Source of the DNA: an uncultured Anaerolineaceae bacterium
GTDB lineage: Bacteria > Chloroflexota > Anaerolineae > Anaerolineales > Anaerolineaceae
Length of the DNA stretch: 5,601 nt
Direction of reading: 5' to 3'
Assembly: GCA_937894825.1 (NCBI GenBank)
Contig: CALCQT010000236.1
Span: forward strand, 1-5,601
In this document: in pieces, positions 1 to 4,954 of the stretch
How the letters are laid out: each line of letters opens with the position of its first letter
How positions within the stretch are numbered: position 1 is the first letter of the stretch
Program-made: the position numbers and the translations under genes
The notes under the pieces: generated by a model
The model's input: the letters and a program-made list of their open reading frames with translations, nothing else
Database searches by the model: none
What the model was told of the DNA's origin: nothing

Positions 1-59
1 TTTAATAGTGCGTTTCTCACCGCAATCGCATATTCTTCTTCTTTTTTCATTTTTTCCAT
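1..59 (-). CDS. 5' end of an unidentified minus-strand gene, cut by the window edge
   Basis: Reading leftward from an ATG at 57-59, 19 full codons stay open to the window edge, beginning MEKMKKEEEYAIAVRN. The start was chosen because the AGAGAGGA purine stretch on the minus strand lies about 8 bases upstream, a strong Shine-Dalgarno site. A second ATG three codons in (48-50) is possible. An overlapping frame from an ATG at 76-78 is also open but lacks a comparable site. The visible N terminus is charged and probably helical, with no signal peptide or membrane segment. Too little is present to assign a family. It follows the 268-651 gene on the same strand after about 208 bases, so the two may or may not be cotranscribed. 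Confidence 0.45.
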   Translation of the reverse strand, partial: MEKMKKEEEYAIAVRNALL

Positions 60-267
60 TTTTCCAATCCTCTCTCATGATCTCTGAACTTTGATTCAAG
101 CCCACTCAGCAGGGAAACTGCCGGAGCGAGCCGTTTATGATTCCGAGAATTATGATATACGGATTGTGTGGAATGTTTCGTTGTTTTTACAACGGGGAGG
201 GCGTTTTAGGAAAGTCAAGTAATTTGGCTAGGATGTTTTGTTTATGGCCGTTCTCCCCAAAAAATCA
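60..267. other. A+T-rich spacer between two minus-strand genes
   Basis: About 208 bases with no supported gene. The only clear structure is a short perfect inverted repeat at 179-194. No terminator with a T-run is visible just after the stop of the 268-651 gene, although TTTTTT follows its stop codon almost directly on the minus strand. CATAAT/TATCAT-like boxes on the minus strand around 148-158 could serve the gene starting at 59, but no matching -35 box was found. Confidence 0.4.
179..194. repeat. Perfect 6-bp inverted repeat, 4-base loop
   Basis: CGTTGT at 179-184 and ACAACG at 189-194 are exact reverse complements around TTTT. There is no T-run after it on the plus strand (GGGGAGGG follows) and none on the minus strand, so it does not look like an intrinsic terminator. 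It could be a small operator or a chance hairpin in A+T-rich DNA. Confidence 0.35.
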
Positions 268-651
268 TTAATTTTGTCTGAAATATCCAAAAGAGGGTTT
301 ATTTGGTCCTGATATGGAAACATAATTCGGTTTGAAAGAATCCTGTCGGTGATCAATTTTATTGGTAAAATCGAAATAAATTTTTGGATACACATCCATT
401 ATTTCAAATTCGACTTTATTGATGTCTTCGACAAGATTTGGATCATATTTCTTGTTATTCGTAAAGACAGTGATATTAAAAGAGCCTTCTTCCCGCTTCA
501 AATAAACACGAGTAACCGGTTTTATGTCTTTAAAACCGTTTTGAATTATTTTTTTTATATTTGTAATCATCGTATTCTCTTTTACCGCTTCATAATCGTT
601 TACAGAAACATTGACTCGATTGGCATATATCATCATATCATCGCGATTCAT
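268..651 (-). CDS. Hypothetical protein, about 127 aa, family not recognised
   Basis: The product is not recognised. The preferred start is the ATG at 649-651, because GAGAGGG on the minus strand (659-665) lies 7 bases upstream. An in-frame ATG at 667-669 would give 133 aa but has no ribosome binding site, and its first codons contain that Shine-Dalgarno sequence. The protein is soluble and charged, with no signal peptide, membrane segment or cysteine. The pattern suggests an N-terminal helix, a strand (RVYLKREEGSFNITVF), a helix rich in acidic residues, a second strand (KIYFDF) and a Pro/Gly/aromatic tail ending near GYFRQ. This looks like a small alpha/beta domain, but no catalytic motif can be named. 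It is A+T-rich like its surroundings and unlike the operon to the right. It could be the second member of a small accessory gene pair with the minus-strand gene that starts at 59, but nothing visible proves this. Confidence 0.65.
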   Translation of the reverse strand: MNRDDMMIYANRVNVSVNDYEAVKENTMITNIKKIIQNGFKDIKPVTRVYLKREEGSFNITVFTNNKKYDPNLVEDINKVEFEIMDVYPKIYFDFTNKIDHRQDSFKPNYVSISGPNKPSFGYFRQN

Positions 652-658
652 TACTTTA

Positions 659-665
659 CCCTCTC
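659..665 (-). promoter_or_regulatory. Shine-Dalgarno site deciding the start at 651
   Basis: GAGAGGG on the minus strand, 7 bases before the ATG at 649-651. It lies inside the codons of the longer alternative reading from 669, which is why the shorter protein is preferred. Confidence 0.6.
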
Positions 666-692
666 GCATTTACCGCAAGACATCGGACCTTA

Positions 693-698
693 ATTATA
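693..698 (-). promoter_or_regulatory. Possible -10 box for the 268-651 gene
   Basis: A perfect TATAAT lies on the minus strand about 40 bases before the start codon at 651. The 17-base-spaced position holds CACTTT, a poor -35. The better TTTACA (720-725) is 21 bases away, which is too far for standard sigma70 geometry. The surrounding DNA is A+T-rich, so a chance match is possible. Confidence 0.3.
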
Positions 699-813
699 AA
701 AGGTTCTTTTCATATAAAGTGTAAATCAAAAGAAATACTTCATTATCCAATTTGGGAACAACGCGTTTAAGATAAAGATTACACCAACTACCGAAGATTT
801 TCCTTCGAGCAAA

Positions 814-1124
814 TCAAATCCGACTTAGTATATCTTTTCTGCCACAAAAGTTCCTTGCTTCGCTAAGGCGTAAATCCCAATATTTTTGCAGAAGGTCAAT
901 GATTTTCTCTTCTTCAACTTCGGCTTCACGCAAAGCCGCAATTGCTTTTTCAATTCCAATTTCTCTTTCTTTAGAGACGGCTTCATCTATATATCCATAA
1001 ATTTCCCCCTATAGCTATAAAGCAATAGAAACTGGTACATTTGGGTCAGCCCGAATGATTCGATCATCGTTTCATAATTCAAAACTCTATGGCCCATTTT
1101 GTGGGACAATAATTCTGAAGGATG
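814..1124 (-). pseudogene. Frameshifted remnant of an unidentified protein gene next to the tRNA
   Basis: Two overlapping minus-strand frames each look like real protein. The upstream frame (1124 down to a TAG at 987-989, 45 codons) includes SHKMGHRVLNYETMIESFGL. The downstream frame (from 1008 to a TGA at 814-816, 64 codons) includes GYIDEAVSKEREIGIEKAI and, later, EEKIIDLLQKYWDLRLSEAR. They join cleanly if the run of five G (minus strand, 1005-1009) had six G, giving SYRGEIYGYIDEA across the junction. The simplest reading is a one-base loss in a homopolymer. No start codon with a ribosome binding site is visible: the upper frame is blocked by TAG at 1125-1127, about 28 bases from the tRNA, so the 5' part is probably missing too. 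The C-terminal part is acidic and strongly helical. Its closing helical motif resembles tails seen in several poorly characterised bacterial proteins, but I cannot name the family. Sequencing error or programmed frameshifting are alternatives. Confidence 0.6.
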
Positions 1125-1153
1125 CTATTTGAACCGGCTTTGTGGATTGGAAG

Positions 1154-1225
1154 TGGGCCCAGCAGGATTCGAACCTGCGACCAAGAGGTTATGAGCCCCC
1201 TGCTCTGCCGCTGAGCTATAGGCCC
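1154..1225 (-). tRNA. tRNA with CAT anticodon, probably tRNA-Ile2 (lysidine type), else elongator tRNA-Met
   Basis: A 72-nt cloverleaf folds completely on the minus strand. It has a 7-bp acceptor stem GGGCCTA/TGGGCCC with one G-T pair, a GCTC/GAGC D stem, a 5-bp anticodon stem with two G-T pairs, loop CTCATAA with anticodon CAT at 1191-1193, a 5-nt variable region, T arm GCAGG-TTCGAAT-CCTGC, and discriminator A. CCA is not encoded; the bases after the discriminator are CTTCC. The acceptor stem starts like bacterial tRNA-Ile and has C4-G69 and C5-G68, pairs known to favour the lysidine synthetase TilS. This suggests it decodes AUA as isoleucine rather than AUG as methionine. An initiator tRNA is unlikely because position 1-72 is a normal G-C pair and the anticodon stem lacks three consecutive G-C pairs next to the loop. 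The tRNA call is firm; the Ile2 identity is inference. Confidence 0.95.
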
Positions 1226-1236
1226 GCAGTTCCTCT

Positions 1237-1242
1237 ATTATA
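1237..1242 (-). promoter_or_regulatory. -10 box of the tRNA gene
   Basis: A perfect TATAAT on the minus strand lies 11 bases before the mature tRNA 5' end, giving a short leader that RNase P would remove. The matching -35 is weak: 17-base spacing points to TTTTCC. Confidence 0.45.
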
Positions 1243-1291
1243 GTTGATTCTGCTTAAATGGAAAAGAAAATCCGCCCCTCTGCGAAAATAG

Positions 1292-1346
1292 CCGGGAATC
1301 TCGGGTTTTTCCCTGCGGCAGCCGGCGATTGATTGCCGTTATTTTT
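1292..1346 (+). terminator. Two weak hairpins each followed by a T-run
   Basis: First, CCGGG (1292-1296) pairs with CTCGG (1300-1304) through one G-T pair and a 3-base loop, followed by G and five T. Second, CGGCA (1316-1320) pairs exactly with TGCCG (1334-1338) across a 13-base loop, followed by TTATTTTT. Both stems are only 5 bp. No plus-strand gene lies directly upstream, so if real they would stop stray rightward transcription before the operon. They are marginal as intrinsic terminators. Confidence 0.25.
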
Positions 1347-1371
1347 CAGCCATCCCGCTTTGAAGTAAAAT
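1343..1371 (+). promoter_or_regulatory. Possible sigma70 promoter of the nagA operon
   Basis: TTTTCA (1343-1348) and TAAAAT (1366-1371) are separated by exactly 17 bases, predicting a transcript start near 1378 and a leader of nearly 100 bases before nagA. Each box is an imperfect match. A perfect TTGACA at 1388-1393 and a TATAAA at 1421-1426 also occur, but they are 27 bases apart and cannot pair with each other in standard geometry. Confidence 0.35.
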
Positions 1372-1379
1372 AGAACGAA

Positions 1380-1413
1380 GGATTCTGTTGACATGCTTCA
1401 CGATCAACAATCC
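1380..1413 (+). repeat. Inverted repeat in the operon leader (operator or 5' hairpin)
   Basis: GGATTCTGTTGA (1380-1391) and TCAACAATCC (1404-1413) form a 10-bp stem with a 2-base bulge around a 12-base loop. It begins about two bases after the start predicted from the 1343-1371 boxes. It could therefore bind a regulator in DNA or cap the mRNA 5' end. No T-run follows, so it is not a terminator. It does not match the NagR/DasR-type operator pattern I know. Confidence 0.45.
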
Positions 1414-1474
1414 TTGCATCTATAAACTTATCTCGCAGCGAATGTGCGAATAGACAAAGAGAAGGATTTTACCC

Positions 1475-2650
1475 ATGAAAAAAACACTGATAAAAAATGT
1501 CACCATCTACAGTCCGCTTTCCGCGGCTTTTTCAGGCTGGTTATTGATCGCGGATAAAAAGATACTCAGTATCCAACATGGTCAGCCCTCCGCTGAAATC
1601 GAAGCAAATTGTGCCGAAGTCATTGACGGCGGCGGCAGCCGGTTGCTGCCCGGATTCATCGACATCCACACCCACGGCAGCCTCGGCTTCTGCACCATGG
1701 ACGGCGACCCGGAACGGCTGCGGGCCATGGCCAAACGCAACGCGGAACACGGCGTGACCGCCTTTCTTCCCACCACGCTGACCGACTCCAAAGAAAACAT
1801 CCTGCATGCCATTGAGGGCACGGCTCCCATGGTTGGCGTTCGGGAGGGTGGTGCGAAAATTCTGGGCATCCATCTGGAAGGTCCTTACTTCAACCCGGTC
1901 AAAGCCGGGGCGCAGGACCCGGACTATATCCGCCGGGCGCAGAAAGACGAAATCGCCGAATATCTCAAATCGGGCATCATCCGGCTGATCGCCATGGCGC
2001 CGGAATACGAGGAAAACCTGGCTGCGGCACAGATTTTTGCCGCTGAGGGCATCACCGTTTCGGCCGGGCACACCAACGCGAGCTATGATCAGTTACTGCG
2101 AGCGGTCGATTACGGATACTCGCAGATCACGCACCTGTTCAATGGCATGGGCGCCTTTTCTCATCGTGAACCAAGCACCATCGGCGGTGCGCTGACCATT
2201 CCGGAGTATTCCTGTGAACTGATCTGTGACAATGTCCATTCGCATCCAGGTGCGCAAAAGCTGGCCTGGCTGGCGAAAGGCAATGAAAGGATCATTTTGA
2301 TCCCCGACACCATCCGCCCCTCCGGGCTGCCGGATGGCGAGTATCCGTTTACGGACAAGGAAAGCGTATTCGTCAGTGAACACGGCACCAATCTGCGGCT
2401 GAGCAGCGGGAACCTGGCCGGCAGCGCGCTCAGCATGAACCGGGCGCTGAAAAATTTTACTGTCAATACAGGCGCGTCGCTGGATGAAACCTGGCGCTGC
2501 AGCAGTCTGAACGCAGCGGTCGGATTGGGGATTGCACACGAGACCGGTAGCATAGAGAAGGGCAAACTGGCGGATTTGGTTCTGATCGACGATAATTATC
2601 AGGTTCAACGTACTATTATTGAAGGCAGCACTGTTTATACCAAAGGATAA
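1475..2650 (+). CDS. nagA: N-acetylglucosamine-6-phosphate deacetylase
   Basis: A cytoplasmic amidohydrolase-superfamily enzyme that removes acetate from GlcNAc-6-phosphate to give GlcN-6-phosphate, the step linking amino-sugar salvage to glycolysis or UDP-GlcNAc synthesis. It is full length at 391 aa. The start is fixed by AGAAGGA (1460-1466), 8 bases before ATG. Motifs in order are PGFIDIHTHG with H65/H67, the metal-binding Glu in HLEGPY (E135), SAGHT (H199), THLFNGM (H220), H255 in DNVHSHP, catalytic Asp in PDT (D278), GLPDGEY (284-290), LAGSALSM (314-321), and the C-terminal KLADLVLID strand. The HxH pair matches the two-metal subtype (as in Bacillus subtilis) rather than E. coli NagA, which lacks it. 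The usual TDA around the catalytic Asp reads PDT here, with Asp kept. It is first gene of the operon, 2 bases from the dehydrogenase gene, which suggests it feeds precursor synthesis. No nagB is in the window. Confidence 0.93.
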   Translation: MKKTLIKNVTIYSPLSAAFSGWLLIADKKILSIQHGQPSAEIEANCAEVIDGGGSRLLPGFIDIHTHGSLGFCTMDGDPERLRAMAKRNAEHGVTAFLPTTLTDSKENILHAIEGTAPMVGVREGGAKILGIHLEGPYFNPVKAGAQDPDYIRRAQKDEIAEYLKSGIIRLIAMAPEYEENLAAAQIFAAEGITVSAGHTNASYDQLLRAVDYGYSQITHLFNGMGAFSHREPSTIGGALTIPEYSCELICDNVHSHPGAQKLAWLAKGNERIILIPDTIRPSGLPDGEYPFTDKESVFVSEHGTNLRLSSGNLAGSALSMNRALKNFTVNTGASLDETWRCSSLNAAVGLGIAHETGSIEKGKLADLVLIDDNYQVQRTIIEGSTVYTKG

Positions 2651-2652
2651 AA

Positions 2653-3978
2653 ATGAAAAATGCCGTTGATGTGCTGAAAAGAAAGATTGATCGCGATGAG
2701 GCCGAGATGGCTGTCATTGGCTTGGGCTATGTCGGGCTGCCGCTGGCGGTTGTGTTTGCGGAGGCGGGGTTCACGGTCACGGGGATTGACCTGAACCAGG
2801 GCAAAGTAGACGCGGTCAACCGCGGGGAGAGTTATGTCCCGGATATTAACACGGAACAGGTCAAAAACCTGGTGGCGGCAGGCCGTCTCAAAGCAACGGC
2901 TGATTTCACAGTACTGGAGACGATCGACCTGGTCAGTATTTGTGTTCCGACGCCGCTGCGGAAAACGGGCGATCCCGATCTCTCGTTCATCAGCTCCGCC
3001 TCAGAACAACTGGCGCCCCATCTGCACCCGGGCATGGCCATTGTCTTTGAGTCCAGCACCTACCCCGGCACAACCCGGGAGATGGTCCTGCCGAAGGTCA
3101 TGGAAGGACATGACCTGGTGGTTGGCGAGGACTTTTTCCTGGTCTTTTCGCCGGAGCGGATCGATCCCGGCCGCAAAGATTGGACCACCAAAAACACGCC
3201 GAAGATTGTCGGCGGCATGACCGAGCAATGTACCGAGGTTGTTTCGTACTGGTATGGCAAAGCGCTCGATACGGTTGTTCCGGTCAGTTCCCCGGAGGTG
3301 GCCGAGATGTCCAAATTGCTGGAGAACACCTTCCGCATGATCAACATCGGACTGGTGAATGAACTGGCGATCATGTGCGACCGGCTGAATATCGACGTTT
3401 GGGAGGTCATTGACGCGGCGGCGACCAAACCGTTTGGCTTTATGAAGTTCGTTCCCGGTCCGGGGCTGGGCGGTCATTGCATTCCAATTGACCCGCTCTA
3501 CCTGTCCTGGAAAATGAAAACGGTCCAGTATAATGCCCGCTTCATTGATCTGGCTTCGGAAATCAATACGAGCATGCCGCGCTACGCGGTCAGGAAGGTG
3601 CAGGATGCCTTGAACCTGCATCAAAAATGCCTGAACGGGTCGAAAATTGTAGTGCTGGGCGCCGCCTATAAGAAGGATGTGGACGATGTGCGGGAGAGTC
3701 CGGCGCTGGACGTCATTCATCTTCTGCGCGAACAAAAGGCCGAAGTCCGCTATCACGACCCGTACGTGCCTTCGATTGAGATTGATGAACTGCGGATGGA
3801 CAGTCTCTCATCCGAGGCGCTGTATGCGGCGATGGAAGAAGCGGACTGCACGGTGATCATTACCAACCATTCCTGTTATGATTATGAAAAGATTAATGAA
3901 AAGGCCAATTTAATTGTCGACACCCGGAATGGGATGGGGATGTTGGGCAAAAATAATCCAAAGGTGATCAAACTTTAA
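2653..3978 (+). CDS. UDP-N-acetylglucosamine 6-dehydrogenase-like nucleotide-sugar dehydrogenase (WbpA/TviB type)
   Basis: A cytoplasmic NAD-dependent enzyme of the UDP-glucose/GDP-mannose dehydrogenase family, expected to oxidise C6 of a UDP-hexose to the uronic acid in two steps. It has 441 aa, typical for the family. The Rossmann motif GLGYVGLP is at 23-30, with acidic D46 ending the second strand. CVPTPL (97-102), the E-S-S-T-Y-P-G-T segment (133-140) and FSPERIDPG (165-173) follow. The central domain has K221 and N225. TKPFGFM (258-264) runs into GPGLGGHCIPID (269-280), with catalytic Cys276. The C-terminal nucleotide-binding domain has GAAYKKDVDDVRESP (336-350). The KPFGF and GHCIPIDP stretches match the WbpA group acting on UDP-GlcNAc rather than UDP-glucose dehydrogenases, so UDP-GlcNAcA is the likely product; this is a family-level inference. 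AAAGGA (2642-2647) at the end of nagA, 5 bases before the ATG, is its ribosome site. Confidence 0.9.
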   Translation: MKNAVDVLKRKIDRDEAEMAVIGLGYVGLPLAVVFAEAGFTVTGIDLNQGKVDAVNRGESYVPDINTEQVKNLVAAGRLKATADFTVLETIDLVSICVPTPLRKTGDPDLSFISSASEQLAPHLHPGMAIVFESSTYPGTTREMVLPKVMEGHDLVVGEDFFLVFSPERIDPGRKDWTTKNTPKIVGGMTEQCTEVVSYWYGKALDTVVPVSSPEVAEMSKLLENTFRMINIGLVNELAIMCDRLNIDVWEVIDAAATKPFGFMKFVPGPGLGGHCIPIDPLYLSWKMKTVQYNARFIDLASEINTSMPRYAVRKVQDALNLHQKCLNGSKIVVLGAAYKKDVDDVRESPALDVIHLLREQKAEVRYHDPYVPSIEIDELRMDSLSSEALYAAMEEADCTVIITNHSCYDYEKINEKANLIVDTRNGMGMLGKNNPKVIKL

Positions 3979-3982
3979 ATTT

Positions 3983-4954
3983 ATGAAACGAATTCTGGTA
4001 ACGGGCGCAGCCGGATTTATCGGCTCGAAAATCAGTGAATTGCTGCTGCAGGACGGCGTAGCGGTGGTTGGGATTGATAATATGAATTCCGGCTACGATC
4101 CACGGCTGAAGGAGTATCGGCTGAAGGGATTGCAGGATAAGACAGGTTTTGAATTTGTTCGCGGCGACATTACGGATCGAAGCCTGTTGGATCAGTTGTT
4201 CGAAGCGCATCCATTCGACGCTGTCATCAACATTGCCGGCGTACCCGGTGTTCGCTTCAGTGTCGAAAATCCGTGGGTTTTTCTGGAGACGAACACCACC
4301 GGCTGTCTGAATCTGTTGGAGCAGTGCCGCAGCCATCAGGTCCATAAGTTCATCCAGGCTTCTACATCCAGTATTTATGGCGAGAACGCGCCTCAGCCGA
4401 CGCCGGAAACGGCGGATACCAATCATCCGCTGCAGCCTTATGCCGTCAGTAAAAAAGGCGCCGAAACCATGAGTTATGCCTATCATTATCTCTATGGGAT
4501 CGATGTGTCGATTTTGCGTTTTTTCACCGTCTATGGTCCGGCGGGCAGGCCGGATATGGCCATGTTCCGCTTCATTAAATGGATCGCCGAAGGGCAGGAG
4601 CTGCAGGTCAATGGGGATGGCGAACAGACGCGCGGCTTTACCTATATCGACGATATCGCGCGCGGGACGATCCTGGCGTTGAAAGATGTGGGTTACGAAA
4701 TTGTGAATTTGGGCGGGCATGAGGTGATTTCGATCAATGCACTGATCCAAAAACTGGAAGCCATTATCGGCAGCAAAGCGTCCATCCATTATCGTCCAAT
4801 CTTCAAGGCGGATATGCTGACCAATCTGGCGGACATTTCCAAAGCCCGCGCCCTTTTCGCCTGGAACCCGGCGGTCGAATTATCGGAAGGGCTGGAACGA
4901 ACCGTCGACTGGTATCGCCGGGAACGCGGCTGGTTGTCGGATATCCGTTTGTAA
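3983..4954 (+). CDS. NAD-dependent nucleotide-sugar 4-epimerase (UDP-uronic acid type)
   Basis: An extended short-chain dehydrogenase/reductase of the UDP-glucuronate/UDP-GlcNAcA 4-epimerase group, 323 aa, cytoplasmic. The NAD site GAAGFIG is at 8-14, with D32 at the end of beta-2 and D62 in RGDI. The catalytic set is Ser/Thr in STSSIYG (127-133) with Y153 and K157 in PYAVSKKGAE (152-161). The segment GVRFSVENPW (89-98) and FFTVYGPAGRPDMAMF (180-195) are signatures of uronate-type 4-epimerases. R217 and Y221-D223 lie in the sugar-nucleotide-binding C-terminal part. Directly after a WbpA-like dehydrogenase, the natural substrate is UDP-GlcNAcA, giving UDP-GalNAcA as in the TviB/TviC pair; UDP-GlcA to UDP-GalA is the alternative. 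It starts 4 bases after the previous stop. The nearest purine-rich site is about 15 bases back, so translational coupling is likely. Confidence 0.88.
   Translation: MKRILVTGAAGFIGSKISELLLQDGVAVVGIDNMNSGYDPRLKEYRLKGLQDKTGFEFVRGDITDRSLLDQLFEAHPFDAVINIAGVPGVRFSVENPWVFLETNTTGCLNLLEQCRSHQVHKFIQASTSSIYGENAPQPTPETADTNHPLQPYAVSKKGAETMSYAYHYLYGIDVSILRFFTVYGPAGRPDMAMFRFIKWIAEGQELQVNGDGEQTRGFTYIDDIARGTILALKDVGYEIVNLGGHEVISINALIQKLEAIIGSKASIHYRPIFKADMLTNLADISKARALFAWNPAVELSEGLERTVDWYRRERGWLSDIRL

Noticed and set aside
349..693. 114-codon plus-strand frame opposite the 127-aa hypothetical gene
   Set aside because: Its composition is dominated by Phe, Ile and Tyr, as expected from the complement of an A+T-rich gene. 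The minus-strand frame has a good ribosome site and more balanced content.
1092..1106. Short hairpin with GGCCCA/TGGG-like arms downstream of the tRNA, as a tRNA terminator
   Set aside because: The stem is only 4 to 5 bp, with no T-run on the minus strand after it, and it lies inside the protein-like remnant.
1125..1133. GGTTCAAAT on the minus strand, close to the tRNA T-loop GGTTCGAAT, as a possible duplicated attachment core
   Set aside because: Only nine bases with one mismatch. The flanking bases do not continue the tRNA 3' end, so chance similarity is more likely.
1388..1426. TTGACA (1388-1393) with TATAAA (1421-1426) as the operon promoter
   Set aside because: The spacing is 27 bases, far outside the usual 16-18 for sigma70.
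1541..2608. Several minus-strand frames and a short plus-strand frame inside nagA
   Set aside because: All overlap the well-supported deacetylase in other frames and show no protein family signal.
3001..3756. 251-codon open frame on the minus strand within the dehydrogenase gene
   Set aside because: It is exactly antisense to a strongly conserved enzyme with a full motif set. It has no recognisable family and is explained by the codon bias of the plus-strand gene.
3968..4789. 273-codon open frame on the minus strand across the epimerase gene
   Set aside because: Shadow of the epimerase codons; rich in residues typical of antisense frames, with no motif.
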